A stretch of DNA of 64,000 nt from Zestomonas carbonaria (GCF_904061905.1 NZ_CAJFCI010000080.1:243815-307814), one strand, 5' to 3'. Numbered from the stretch's first letter, positions 6,763 through 15,851 are shown. Made by a program: numbers and translations. Notes: a model not told the origin generated them from the sequence alone.

Positions 6763-9700
6763 ATGGAGAATGACAACTCCCCGATCCCCAAGCTCGCGAA
6801 AATCTCGCAACGGCTGAACGTAGGCCTGCTCGTCGTCTGTTTCCTGACACTCCTGTCCGTGGGCATCAGCTACTGGGCGCTGAGCCGGCTGATCCAGGTG
6901 GAGCAGGACAAGATCCAGTTGCACTTCATGCGGTTGATAGGGGGGATCCAGGAACACCAGAAGTTCCTGGCCCGTATCGCCCACCAGAGCGATGCCGACA
7001 CGCAGGCTCGTGATCTGAGCATCGTGCCTCTGCTGCAGCGCCGGGTTGTCGGACAGCGTGGGAATATCGAGCTGCATGAAGGGCGCGAGTTCTCGTTCGC
7101 CATGCCCTTCTCCGTGGCAGCCGGGGCACGGCCGCTGAACATCGGCGAACGCTACGGCCCCTTTTCCCTGGGGGTGATGTTGGCGAACTTCTACAGCCTC
7201 TACTGGAGCGTCTCGCCCTTTCCTTCACCGCAGTCCCTGATACTCGACCTCGATGGCGATACGAGCCTGGCGGTGCCGGCGATAGGTAGCCTGCCCATCC
7301 AGCGGGACTGGACCTGGGATACCTACCTGGGGGTTGCCGGACGCATCCGTCAGCGGCTGGAGGGGCTTCCCTTGTCCAGGCGAGACCCGCATGTCCGTTG
7401 GCTGCGGGCCGAAGCGTTCGATGGGGAAGACCTGGTGCTGCTCGGCTATGTCGTCGTGGAGCTGCCGGCGTCGTTATGGTGGAAGGGAGACGAGGACCAC
7501 CTGATCGTTGCCACGTCCTTGCTGCGCATGGCGTGTGTCGATGATTACGAGCGGTTGCTGGAGCATCCCATATTCGAGGAGCTGGACCTGATCTCTCCCG
7601 AAGGCGAAGTGTTGCTCGGGACGGGAGCGCTGCCACGGGATTACGACGAGGGGCTGAACTTCACCGGTAAAGGTGTGCTGATCAAGCTCGGCAGCGAGCC
7701 GGTCGATGGCTGGGTCGCGTTGTATCGAATCAGCTACCAGGGCTTCTTCCACTACGCCAAGTGGCAACTCCTGGGCATTCTGGCCCTGGTGCTGGGCGGT
7801 TTGTGCGCCGGCTGGGGAGTGACCCGCCTGTATGCCCGGCGGGTGGTCATGCCCGCTCAGGAAGCTCACCGTCATATCGTGGAGAGCGATGCCTTCAGCC
7901 GGGCGATCATCCAGACCGCGCCGGTGGCGGTCTGCGTGTTGCGACGCGATGGCGATCGACGGGTCGTGCTGCATAACGCGCTGGCCCGGGAGTGGCTGGG
8001 GACCCCCGAGCAGATCGGCATGCTGGCTCGCGACTGGTGCCTGTTCAAGGAAGACGGGGCGAGCACCGGCAGTGCCTGCACGGTGGTGGCGGGGAGATAC
8101 CTGCATGTCAGCTTCACGTCGACCCGCTATCAGGGCGAGGACGTGGTGCTCTGCGCGTTCAATGACATTACCGCGCACAGGGATGCGGTCAGCGCGCTCG
8201 CCGAGGCCAAGCGTTCGGCGGATGCCGCCAGCGAGGCCAAGAGCGTATTCCTCGCCACGATGAGCCATGAGATCCGTACGCCCCTCTATGGCGTGCTGGG
8301 AACGCTCGAACTGCTCGGCCTCACCTGCCTGGACTCCCAGCAGAAGGGCTACCTGTCGACCATCCAGCATTCGTCCGCGCTGCTGCTGCAACTGATCAGC
8401 GACATCCTCGACGTGTCGAAGATCGAAGCCGGCGAGATGGCCCTGGAAACCGGCGAGTTCAGCCCGCTGGAAATGGTCGAGGAGGTGCTCCGCTCCTATG
8501 CCGCGATGGCGGCGGGCAAGCAGTTGCAACTCTACGGCTGCATCGATCCCGATGTGCCCCGGCAGGTGCTGGGCGATGCCGCGCGAATTCGGCAGATTCT
8601 CAACAACCTCTTGAGCAATGCATTGAAGTTCACCGACATCGGCCGCGTGGTGCTGCGCCTGAAGGTGCTCGGGAGAGAGGGCGGCAGAGTCGGTTTGCAG
8701 TGGCAGGTGACGGACACCGGCATCGGGATCGCGAAGGCGCAGCAGGAGTGGCTCTTCGAGCCGTTCTATCAGGTCGACTCGCGGCAGCATACGGTCAGTG
8801 GCACGGGGCTTGGACTGTCCATTTGCCAGCGGCTGTGCCAGTTGATGCGGGGCAACTTGCAGGTGATCAGCGAGGAAGGCCTGGGCAGCAGCTTCACGTT
8901 CGACCTGGAGTTGCAGGAGCTCGATCCGGAGGCCCCGGGCCTGGCGAACTTCGATCTGCGCGGCGAGATGGTTCACCTGCGGGCTCCATCGCGCGAACTG
9001 GCGAACAGCGTCGGCCTGTGGCTGAAGCGCTGGGGGGCGATAGTGATGGACGTCGAGCGGATGCCCGGCAGCCCGGGATCGAGAGCGTTGCTTCTGGATC
9101 TGTTGCCTGAATCCCTGTCCGATTTCGATTGGCCGGGGCCCCGCGTGATCGCATTGCGTGACGCCACCCCGCAGCCGCGTCATGTCGAAGGGGAGTGGCT
9201 GGTCAGCCTGTACAGCCTGAACGGCATCGGCCAGGCGCTGGAACTGGCGCGTAGCGGCCATGACCAGGCGCCTGCCGACGTCGTCGAGTCGGTTCGACCG
9301 GAGCGGCTTGGCCTGCGAGTCCTGGTTACCGAGGACAACCCGGTCAACCAGGAACTGCTCAAGGAGCAGTTGGAGGAGCTGGGTTGCACGGTGGTCCTGG
9401 CCGTCGATGGAAAGGAAGCCTTGCTTCGCTTCGACGAGGAGGCTTTCGACATTCTTCTCACCGACCTCAACATGCCGCGCATGAGCGGTTACGAGCTGAC
9501 CCGGGCCTTGCGCGGGCGGGGCGAGACCCTGCCGATCATCGGCGTGACCGCCAACGCACTGCGCGCGGAAGGGGCGCGTTGCCGCGCAGCGGGGATGGAT
9601 GGCTGGCTGGTCAAGCCGGTCAGCTTGCAGGCGTTGCATGACTGCTTGCTCAAGGTCGGCGGTGGAGTGGCTTCATCGCCAGTGAAGCCGGTCGTCGCGG

Positions 9701-10002
9701 TGGGGGAGGTGATGCCGCTGGATTCGCTGCGGGTGCCGAAGCACATGCACCAGTTGTTCGTGGACACCATGCTGCAAGACCTCGAGAAGGCTCGCCACGC
9801 ACTGCGCGGCAACGATCCCGAGGCGCTCTGGCAACAGTTGCATCGCATGCGAGGAGCACTGGCGGCGGTCCAGGCTCGGTCCCTGGAAACCGCCTGCGGC
9901 GAACTCGCGGACATCCTGGCTGGCGAGGTCGCATGGGCGATCCTGGAGCCCAGGGTAATGACTCTTTTTGCACGTATCGAGGCGGACCTGCAACACCTGT
10001 AG
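6763..10002 (+). CDS. hybrid sensor histidine kinase with receiver and HPt domains
   Basis: A 1079-residue inner-membrane phosphorelay kinase. Helix 1 (about residues 19-40) and helix 2 (about 334-355) bracket a periplasmic sensor region of nearly 300 residues that I do not recognise. A PAS-like domain (about 377-475) follows, then HisKA with His502 in SHEIRTP, and the HATPase domain with N, G1 (DTGIGI) and G2 (GTGLGL) boxes. Residues of about 725-840 look like a degenerate receiver. A true receiver (about 851-970) has Asp901 in LTDLNMP, and a C-terminal HPt domain has His1027. This is the BvgS/RocS layout without recognisable Venus-flytrap domains. The response regulator encoded just downstream is the obvious partner. 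Confidence 0.88.
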   Translation: MENDNSPIPKLAKISQRLNVGLLVVCFLTLLSVGISYWALSRLIQVEQDKIQLHFMRLIGGIQEHQKFLARIAHQSDADTQARDLSIVPLLQRRVVGQRGNIELHEGREFSFAMPFSVAAGARPLNIGERYGPFSLGVMLANFYSLYWSVSPFPSPQSLILDLDGDTSLAVPAIGSLPIQRDWTWDTYLGVAGRIRQRLEGLPLSRRDPHVRWLRAEAFDGEDLVLLGYVVVELPASLWWKGDEDHLIVATSLLRMACVDDYERLLEHPIFEELDLISPEGEVLLGTGALPRDYDEGLNFTGKGVLIKLGSEPVDGWVALYRISYQGFFHYAKWQLLGILALVLGGLCAGWGVTRLYARRVVMPAQEAHRHIVESDAFSRAIIQTAPVAVCVLRRDGDRRVVLHNALAREWLGTPEQIGMLARDWCLFKEDGASTGSACTVVAGRYLHVSFTSTRYQGEDVVLCAFNDITAHRDAVSALAEAKRSADAASEAKSVFLATMSHEIRTPLYGVLGTLELLGLTCLDSQQKGYLSTIQHSSALLLQLISDILDVSKIEAGEMALETGEFSPLEMVEEVLRSYAAMAAGKQLQLYGCIDPDVPRQVLGDAARIRQILNNLLSNALKFTDIGRVVLRLKVLGREGGRVGLQWQVTDTGIGIAKAQQEWLFEPFYQVDSRQHTVSGTGLGLSICQRLCQLMRGNLQVISEEGLGSSFTFDLELQELDPEAPGLANFDLRGEMVHLRAPSRELANSVGLWLKRWGAIVMDVERMPGSPGSRALLLDLLPESLSDFDWPGPRVIALRDATPQPRHVEGEWLVSLYSLNGIGQALELARSGHDQAPADVVESVRPERLGLRVLVTEDNPVNQELLKEQLEELGCTVVLAVDGKEALLRFDEEAFDILLTDLNMPRMSGYELTRALRGRGETLPIIGVTANALRAEGARCRAAGMDGWLVKPVSLQALHDCLLKVGGGVASSPVKPVVAVGEVMPLDSLRVPKHMHQLFVDTMLQDLEKARHALRGNDPEALWQQLHRMRGALAAVQARSLETACGELADILAGEVAWAILEPRVMTLFARIEADLQHL

Positions 10003-10053
10003 GTTTCGTGTTCATCGAGCGTGGTTGGTGGTATGGGGGGAATCAGCCGGAAT

Positions 10054-10713
10054 ATGAAGGCTATGGAACGAATCAGAGTAGTGCTTGCGGACGATCATCC
10101 CGTCGTGCTGGCGGGGGTGCGCGAGATCGTCGAGCGTGACGAGCGTTTCGAGGTGATGGGGGAGGCACGCAACTCTTCCGAGCTGGTGAATCTGTGCCGG
10201 GAGGTGGGGCCGCAATTGCTGGTGACCGACTACAGCATGCCGGGGGACGGGACCTACGGAGACGGCATCAAGCTGATCGGGTATCTGCTGCGCAACTTTC
10301 CCGATACCCGGATACTGGTCTTCACCATGATCAGCAACAGCCTGGTCCTGTCCAGCCTGTACGAGCTGGGCGTGTTCGGCGTCGTGCTGAAGAGTGGCGG
10401 CGTCAATGAACTGCACGCCGCCTTGAATGCCATGCTGCACAGGCAACCCTATAGCGGACCGGGCGTCTCTTCGGTGCTCGGCGCGGCCTCTGGCAAGGAC
10501 GATCTGCAAACGCGCATCTCCGGCCTGTCCCTGAAGGAGTACGAGGTGCTCCGGCATTTCGTGTCGGGCCTTCCAGTGTGCGATGTCGCGCGCGTGCTGA
10601 ACCGCAGCGCGAAGACGGTGAGCGCCCAGAAGATTTCGGCCATGCGCAAGCTGGAAGTGAAGTCCGACCAGACGCTGCTGGCCTTCTGCGCCCAGGCCAA
10701 GCTTTTCCAGTAG
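10054..10713 (+). CDS. NarL/FixJ-type response regulator
   Basis: A 219-residue DNA-binding response regulator. The receiver begins IRVVLADDHPVVLAG, with the acidic pair, phospho-accepting Asp59 in VTDYSMPG, and the conserved Lys in VLKSGG. A LuxR-type helix-turn-helix occupies the C-terminal 65 residues (LSLKEYEVLRHFVSG, then RSAKTVSAQKISAMRKL), resembling RcsB, BvgA and RocA. The gene starts about 50 bp after the hybrid kinase gene, so phosphate would pass from the kinase HPt domain to Asp59. Several in-frame starts exist between 10021 and 10063. I chose 10054 because a G-rich site lies a little upstream and the receiver follows at once. Confidence 0.87.
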   Translation: MKAMERIRVVLADDHPVVLAGVREIVERDERFEVMGEARNSSELVNLCREVGPQLLVTDYSMPGDGTYGDGIKLIGYLLRNFPDTRILVFTMISNSLVLSSLYELGVFGVVLKSGGVNELHAALNAMLHRQPYSGPGVSSVLGAASGKDDLQTRISGLSLKEYEVLRHFVSGLPVCDVARVLNRSAKTVSAQKISAMRKLEVKSDQTLLAFCAQAKLFQ

Positions 10714-10754
10714 GAGGGGCGGCTCCTGCCGGTGCGCACGGCGCGCCTTACCTT

Positions 10755-10808
10755 GTAGGATGGGTGCAACCCATCGCCATCGGAATCGATGGGTTGCACC
10801 CATCCTAC
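10755..10808. repeat. REP-like palindrome, family A copy 1
   Basis: Two perfect 22-bp arms (10755-10776 and 10787-10808) flank a 10-base spacer. The arm begins GTAGGATGGGTGCAACCCAT. It lies in the 207-bp gap between two convergent genes (response regulator and CurA-like reductase). Two near-identical copies occur near the right end of the window. The arm itself is internally palindromic (GGGTGCAACCC), so nested hairpins are possible. Such elements are usually multicopy, extragenic and can act as transcript ends or gyrase/IHF sites. Confidence 0.85.
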
Positions 10809-10920
10809 GGTCCGCTCCCGTAGGGTGTGCCGCACGCACTGCTTACCAGCGTATTGCCTGGAGTCTCAGGTATCGACTCCCGGCCAGCTCTGCAAGCGAC
10901 CGGCGCAGACTCCTGGGAGC

Positions 10921-11925
10921 TCAGACCTTCAGGACCAGCTTGCCGAAGTTTTCCCCGCTGAACAGCTTGAGCAGGGCTTCCGGGAAGGTTGTCAGGCCTT
11001 CGACGATGTCCTCCTTGCTCTTCAGCTTGCCTTCGGCCATCCAGCCGGCCATTTCCCTGGCGGCATCGGCGAATTGCGCGGCGTAATCCATCACCACGAA
11101 ACCTTCCATGCGCGCACGGTTGACCAGCAACGCCAGGTAATTGGCCGGGCCTTTCACCGCTTCCTTGTTGTTGTACTGGCTGATTGCGCCGCAGATCACC
11201 ACCCGGGCCTTGGGCGCCAGGCGGGTGAGCACAGCGTCGAGGATGTCGCCGCCGACGTTGTCGAAGAACACGTTCACGCCTTTCGGGCATTCACGCTTGA
11301 GGCCGGCGGCCACGTCCTCGCTCTTGTAGTCGATGGCGCCGTCGAAGCCGAGTTCGTCGATGAGGAACCGGCACTTCTCCTGGCCGCCGGCGATGCCGAC
11401 CACCCGGCAGCCTTTGATCCTGGCGATCTGCCCGGCAATGCTGCCGACAGCGCCGGCCGCGCCGGAGATCACCACGGTATCGCCGGCCTTCGGCGCGCCG
11501 ACGTCGAGGAGGGCGAAGTAGGCGGTCATGCCGGTCATGCCCAGGGCCGAGAGGTAGAGGGGGAGCGGAGCGCGCGATGGGTCGACCTTGTAGAAGCCTT
11601 TCGGCTCGCCGAGGAAGTAATCCTGCACGCCGACGGCGCCGTTGACGTGGTCGCCGACGGCGAAGTCCGGGTGTTGCGAGGCGATCACCTGGCCGACGCC
11701 GAGGGCGCGCATCACCTCGCCGAGACCGACCGGCGGGATGTAGGACTTGGCGTCGTTCATCCAGCCGCGCATGGCGGGGTCGAGGGACAGGTAGAGGTTC
11801 TTTACCAGGATCTGGCCGGCAGCGGGTTCGCCCAGCGGGGTTTCCACGTAGCTGAAGGTGTCGCGGCTGGGCAGGCCGACAGGGCGTTGCGCGAGCAGGA
11901 ACTGGCGGTTGAGTTGGGCGGACAT
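10921..11925 (-). CDS. NADPH-dependent CurA-like medium-chain reductase
   Basis: A 334-residue medium-chain dehydrogenase/reductase of the CurA / leukotriene B4 12-hydroxydehydrogenase type, which reduces alpha,beta-unsaturated ketones and aldehydes with NADPH. The family motif LSLDPAMRGWMND appears near residue 47, and the nucleotide-binding loop GAAGAVGSIAGQIAR lies near residue 155. Family members lack the catalytic zinc of alcohol dehydrogenases, as here. The frame could open 20 codons earlier, but the chosen ATG is where family homology starts. The gene diverges from an SDR gene, with a 230-bp shared upstream region. The natural substrate is unknown. Confidence 0.88.
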   Translation of the reverse strand: MSAQLNRQFLLAQRPVGLPSRDTFSYVETPLGEPAAGQILVKNLYLSLDPAMRGWMNDAKSYIPPVGLGEVMRALGVGQVIASQHPDFAVGDHVNGAVGVQDYFLGEPKGFYKVDPSRAPLPLYLSALGMTGMTAYFALLDVGAPKAGDTVVISGAAGAVGSIAGQIARIKGCRVVGIAGGQEKCRFLIDELGFDGAIDYKSEDVAAGLKRECPKGVNVFFDNVGGDILDAVLTRLAPKARVVICGAISQYNNKEAVKGPANYLALLVNRARMEGFVVMDYAAQFADAAREMAGWMAEGKLKSKEDIVEGLTTFPEALLKLFSGENFGKLVLKV

Positions 11926-12155
11926 GGCGGGCTTCTCGTGGAGGAGGGGACTGTCGTTGATAGCCTTGCGGCGGGTTCCGGACAAGTTTCCCCCCGGATA
12001 TGGAATGACGGGTCATCCAGCATGCTGATCGGGGGATGGATGTTCGATCAGCGGCATGGATGGAGGTATAGCGCGGTACCTGATAGTGCTGCCAGGCCGG
12101 GTTCCTCCCTGACTAGACTGGGCATCGTTTTGTCACCCTTGCAGAGGACTCCTAC

Positions 12156-12917
12156 ATGAGCATGACCTTCTCCGGCCAGGTCGCCCTGGTCACCGGTGCG
12201 GCGGCCGGCATCGGCCGCGCCACGGCGCTGGCGTTCGCGGCCGAAGGCCTGAAAGTGGCTGTGGCCGATCTCGACGCCCAGGGCGGCGAGGGTACGGCCG
12301 AACTGATCCGCGCCGCAGGCGGCGAGGCGGTCTTCATCCGTTGCGATGTCACCAAGGACGCCGAGGTCAAGGCTCTGCTGGATCGCGTGATCAACACCTA
12401 CGGCCGCCTGGACTATGCCTTCAACAATGCCGGCATCGAGATCGAGAAGGGCAGCCTGGCCGAGGGCAGCGAGGCCGAGTTCGACGCGATCATGGGCGTC
12501 AACGTGAAAGGCGTGTGGCTGTGCATGAAGCACCAGATCCCGCTGATGCTGAACCAGGGCGGCGGGGCGATCGTCAACACCGCTTCGGTGGCGGGCCTGG
12601 GCGCGGCGCCGCGGATGAGCATCTATGCGGCTTCCAAGCACGCGGTGCTCGGCCTGACCAAGTCGGCGGCGATCGAGTACGCGAAGAAGGGGATCCGGGT
12701 GAACGCCATCTGCCCGGCGGTGATCGACACCGACATGTTCCGTCGTGCTTGTGAGACGGACCCGAAGAAGGCCGATTACGTTGCCGCCCTGCACCCGATC
12801 GGCCGGATCGGCAAGGTGGAGGAGATCTCGGCGGCGGTGCTCTACCTGTGCAGCGATGGTGCGAGCTTCACCACCGGACAGGGGCTGGTGGTCGATGGCG
12901 GCATGACGGCGATCTGA
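12156..12917 (+). CDS. short-chain dehydrogenase/reductase (SDR)
   Basis: A 253-residue classical SDR oxidoreductase. The cofactor motif TGAAAGIGRATA is near residue 12, the NNAG motif is present, and the catalytic Ser (NTASVAG) and YAASK Tyr-Lys pair are intact. An Asp after the second strand (VADLDAQG) suggests NAD(H) preference. It starts after the ribosome binding site AGAGGA and is followed 13 bp later by an intrinsic terminator, so it is a single-gene unit. It diverges from the CurA-like reductase. The substrate cannot be told from sequence; glucose- and 3-oxoacyl-type SDRs are equally similar. Confidence 0.9.
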   Translation: MSMTFSGQVALVTGAAAGIGRATALAFAAEGLKVAVADLDAQGGEGTAELIRAAGGEAVFIRCDVTKDAEVKALLDRVINTYGRLDYAFNNAGIEIEKGSLAEGSEAEFDAIMGVNVKGVWLCMKHQIPLMLNQGGGAIVNTASVAGLGAAPRMSIYAASKHAVLGLTKSAAIEYAKKGIRVNAICPAVIDTDMFRRACETDPKKADYVAALHPIGRIGKVEEISAAVLYLCSDGASFTTGQGLVVDGGMTAI

Positions 12918-12930
12918 GCCGACAGGATCG

Positions 12931-12958
12931 AAAAAGGCACCGACGAGGTGCCTTTTTT
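12931..12958 (+). terminator. intrinsic terminator of the SDR gene
   Basis: The stem AAAAAGGCACC pairs with GGTGCCTTTTTT around a short loop, giving a GC-rich hairpin followed by a T-run. It starts 13 bp after the SDR stop codon. Confidence 0.9.
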
Positions 12959-13059
12959 GCATTCTGTTACACCTGTGGCAAACGCTGGCGCGCTAAGCCA
13001 CTACCGCGACCTTGAGCGGTTGCGCAGAATCCGGCTGTCCCTTCAGGAGAACAATAAGA

Positions 13060-13944
13060 ATGACCGCAAACCTGCTGAGCACGGTATTCCTCCCCCTGGC
13101 GCTGGGCATCATCATGTTCGGCCTGGGCTTGTCCCTGACCCTGGCGGACTTCGCCCGCGTGGTCAAATTCCCCAAGCCGGTGCTGATCGGCCTCGTCTGC
13201 CAGATCATGCTGCTGCCGCTGGCCTGCTTCTTCATCGCCAAGGGTTTCCAGCTCGAGGCGGCCCTGGCGGTGGGCCTGATGCTGCTGGCAGCCTCGCCGG
13301 GCGGCACCACGGCCAACCTCTACAGTCACCTGGCCCATGGCGACGTGGCGCTGAACATCACCCTGACCGCGGTGAACTCGGTGATCGCCATCCTCACCAT
13401 GCCGCTGATCGTCAACCTGTCGCTGATGTACTTCATGGCGGGCGACCAGGCCATCCCGCTGCAGTTCGCCAAGGTGGTGCAGGTCTTCGCCATCGTGCTG
13501 GGCCCGGTGGCCATCGGCATGTGGGTGCGTAGCCGCTTCGCGGAGTTCGCCGAGCGCATGCAGAAGCCGGTGAAGATCGTTTCCGCGCTGTTTCTCGCGC
13601 TGATCATCCTCCTGGCGGTGGCCAAGGATTGGGAGACCTTCGTCGAGTATGCCCCGGTGGTCGGCCTGGCGGCGCTGTGCTTCAACCTGCTCAGCCTGGG
13701 CGTCGGCTATTTCGTGCCGCGCCTGCTCAATCTGTCGCAACGCCAGGCGGTGGCCATCGGCATGGAGATCGGCATCCACAACGGCACCCTGGCCATCGCC
13801 CTGGCGCTGAGCCCGATGCTGCTGAACAACCCGACCATGGCCATTCCGGCGGCGATCTACAGCATCATCATGTTCTTCACCGCCGCGGTGTTCGGCTGGT
13901 GGGTCAACCGCGTGCACGGCGCGGAGCTGGCCGCCGAGGCCTGA
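13060..13944 (+). CDS. bile acid:sodium symporter (BASS) family transporter
   Basis: A 294-residue inner-membrane protein with about ten helices, of the BASS/SBF family of Na+-coupled carriers. Recognisable features are the N-terminal LSTVFLPLALGIIMFGLGL and the ASPGGTTANLYSHLA stretch of the discontinuous-helix region. Bacterial members carry organic anions such as pantoate-type or other carboxylic acids; true bile acids are not implied. The start follows CAGGAGA by 9 bases. An upstream in-frame start at 13012 would add residues with no membrane or family character. The gene is not in an obvious operon. Confidence 0.88.
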   Translation: MTANLLSTVFLPLALGIIMFGLGLSLTLADFARVVKFPKPVLIGLVCQIMLLPLACFFIAKGFQLEAALAVGLMLLAASPGGTTANLYSHLAHGDVALNITLTAVNSVIAILTMPLIVNLSLMYFMAGDQAIPLQFAKVVQVFAIVLGPVAIGMWVRSRFAEFAERMQKPVKIVSALFLALIILLAVAKDWETFVEYAPVVGLAALCFNLLSLGVGYFVPRLLNLSQRQAVAIGMEIGIHNGTLAIALALSPMLLNNPTMAIPAAIYSIIMFFTAAVFGWWVNRVHGAELAAEA

Positions 13945-13998
13945 AAGAGGTGCTTTGGTGGGGTGCGCCACTCCATCGGTGTGCACGAAGAGCTGTCT

Positions 13999-14045
13999 GT
14001 AGGAGCGCGCCACGCGCGCGAATCGCGGGCATGGCCCGTTCCTGC
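13999..14045. repeat. REP-like imperfect palindrome, GTAGGAGCG family
   Basis: The gap between the convergent BASS and benE genes contains GTAGGAGCGCGCC, ending with GGCATGGCCCGTTCCTGC. It is a degraded member of the GTAGGAGCGGCC...GGCCGCTCCTGC repeat family also present at 27914-27966 and near the window's right end. The position between convergent genes is typical. Confidence 0.6.
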
Positions 14046-14047
14046 GC

Positions 14048-15238
14048 TCAGTCCTTGCCCCAGTTGAGGATGAACAGCGTCAGCATCCCCGCGACGATGC
14101 CCCAGAACGCCGAGCCGACCGAGAACAGGGTCATTCCCGAGGCGGTGACCAGGAAGGTGATCAGCGCCGCCTCGCGCTCCTTGGCTTCGCTCATGGCTTG
14201 GGTCAGGCCGCCGATGATCGAGGCGAACAGCGCCAGGGCCGCGATGGACAGGATCAGCGCCTTGGGCAGCGCCGCGAACAGCGCGGCGAGGGTGGCGGCG
14301 AAGATCCCGGCAATGCCGTAGAACACCCCGCACCAGACCGCCGCGGTGTAGCGCTTGGCCGGATCCTCGTGGGCTTCCGGGCTGGCGCAGATGGCCGCGC
14401 TGATCGCCGCCATGTGGATGCCGTGGGAGCCGAACGGAGCGAGCAGGATCGACACCAGGCCGGTAGTGCTCAGCAGCGGCGAGGCCGGCACGTCATAGCC
14501 GTTGGCACGCAGCACCGCCATGCCCGGCAGGTTCTGCGAAGCCATGGCGACGATGAACAGCGGAATGCCGATGCTGATCGCTGCACTCAGGGAAAAGCTC
14601 GGCGTGGTCCACTCCGGCGTGGCGACTTTCAACTCGAAGGCGTGGAAGTCGAGCAGGCCGAAGATCCCGGCCAGCAGGCAGCCGACGATCAAGGCGGCGA
14701 GCACCGCATAGCGTGGCAGCAGGCGCTTGCCGAGCAGGTAGGCGAGCAGCATGGCGATCACCAGGGCGGTCTGCTGCTCGGCGGCGACGCAGATCTCCAG
14801 ACCGATCTTGAACAGCACCCCGGCCAGCAGCGCGGCGGCGATGGAGCCGGGAATGCGCCGCATGATGCGGTCGAAGGTGCCGGTCAGGCCGATCAGCACG
14901 ATCAGCCCGGAGGCGAGGATGTAGGCGCCGATCGCCTCGCCGTAGGGCACGCCCGGCAGGCTGGTGATCAGCAGCGCGGCGCCGGGGGTCGACCAGGCGA
15001 CCATCACCGGCGCGCGGTAGCGCAGCGACAGGCCGATGCTGCACAGCGCCATGCCGATCGACAGCGCCCATATCCACGAGGAAATCTGCCCGCTGCTCAA
15101 CCCGGCCGCCTGGCCGGCCTGGAACATCAGCACCAGCGAACTGGTGTAGCCGGTGAGCATGGCGATGAAGCCGGCGACCACCGCCGAGGGTGAGCTGTCG
15201 GCCAGTGGGCGCGGGCGGGCCTGGGTGGCTTCGGTCAT
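14048..15238 (-). CDS. BenE family transporter
   Basis: A 396-residue, roughly 12-helix inner-membrane protein of the benzoate/H+ symporter BenE family, which belongs to the same structural fold as NCS2 nucleobase carriers. The N-terminal segment VVAGFIAMLTGYTSSLVLMF and the central LPGVPYGEAIGAYI are characteristic. It begins 13 bp after the LysE-type gene on the same strand, so the two are likely cotranscribed. No benzoate catabolic gene is adjacent in this part of the window, so the cargo is uncertain. Confidence 0.88.
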   Translation of the reverse strand: MTEATQARPRPLADSSPSAVVAGFIAMLTGYTSSLVLMFQAGQAAGLSSGQISSWIWALSIGMALCSIGLSLRYRAPVMVAWSTPGAALLITSLPGVPYGEAIGAYILASGLIVLIGLTGTFDRIMRRIPGSIAAALLAGVLFKIGLEICVAAEQQTALVIAMLLAYLLGKRLLPRYAVLAALIVGCLLAGIFGLLDFHAFELKVATPEWTTPSFSLSAAISIGIPLFIVAMASQNLPGMAVLRANGYDVPASPLLSTTGLVSILLAPFGSHGIHMAAISAAICASPEAHEDPAKRYTAAVWCGVFYGIAGIFAATLAALFAALPKALILSIAALALFASIIGGLTQAMSEAKEREAALITFLVTASGMTLFSVGSAFWGIVAGMLTLFILNWGKD

Positions 15239-15251
15239 TGGAGTTGCCTTG

Positions 15252-15851
15252 TCAGAGGTCGGAAAGAACGGGGTACAGCGAGGCCACCAGCAGCAGGGCC
15301 ATGCCGATATTGAACAGGCGCAGCACGCGTGGGTTGTCCAGCCAGTGGCGCAGCAGGCTGCCGGCCATGGTCCAGAGACCTACGCTGGGGCAGTTGACCA
15401 GGGCGAACAGGGCGGCGATCAGCACCACGTTGACCAGGAAATTCTCCTGCGGCGTGTAGGTGGTGATGGCGCCGATGGCCATGATCCAGGCCTTGGGATT
15501 GACCCACTGGAAGGCCACGGCCTGCAGGAAGCTGAATGGCTTGCCGCGCGCTTCGCCGCCGTTCGGCGCACCGGCGTTGGCGATCTTCCAGGCCAGGTAG
15601 AGCAGGTAGGCGGCGCCGGCATAGCGCAGCACCGTGTACAGCGGCGGATAGGTTTCGAAGAGCTGGCCAAGACCCAGTCCGACCGCCACCACCAGGACCA
15701 TGAAGCCCAGGCTGATGCCGAGCATGTGCGGCACGCTGCGGCGCACGCCGAAGTTCACGCCGGAGGCGAGCAGCATCATGTTGTTCGGCCCCGGCGTCAC
15801 GGAGGTGACGAAGGCGAAAAGAACGAAGGCGAGCAGCAGTTCTGGGGTCAT
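15252..15851 (-). CDS. LysE/RhtB family amino-acid exporter
   Basis: A 199-residue inner-membrane exporter with about six helices. The opening FVTSVTPGPNNMMLLASG is the diagnostic LysE/RhtB motif, and FQWVNPKAWIMAIGA is the conserved mid-region. Members pump amino acids such as homoserine, threonine or lysine out of the cell. It is the upstream gene of a likely two-gene unit with benE. The exact substrate is not predictable. Confidence 0.92.
   Translation of the reverse strand: MTPELLLAFVLFAFVTSVTPGPNNMMLLASGVNFGVRRSVPHMLGISLGFMVLVVAVGLGLGQLFETYPPLYTVLRYAGAAYLLYLAWKIANAGAPNGGEARGKPFSFLQAVAFQWVNPKAWIMAIGAITTYTPQENFLVNVVLIAALFALVNCPSVGLWTMAGSLLRHWLDNPRVLRLFNIGMALLLVASLYPVLSDL

Noticed and set aside
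7474..9639. A 721-codon frame antisense to the hybrid sensor kinase
   Set aside because: No family motif was seen, and the kinase on the plus strand carries all expected catalytic residues.
1..10713. Region 1 considered as a genomic island
   Set aside because: No integrase, tRNA end, direct repeat or transposase is visible, and most genes have typical Pseudomonas composition. Only the non-coding 6.1-6.4 kb part is compositionally different.
12967..14013. A 348-codon minus-strand frame across the BASS transporter gene
   Set aside because: It is antisense to a transporter with clear membrane helices, and its product is a Gln/His/Arg-rich shadow sequence.
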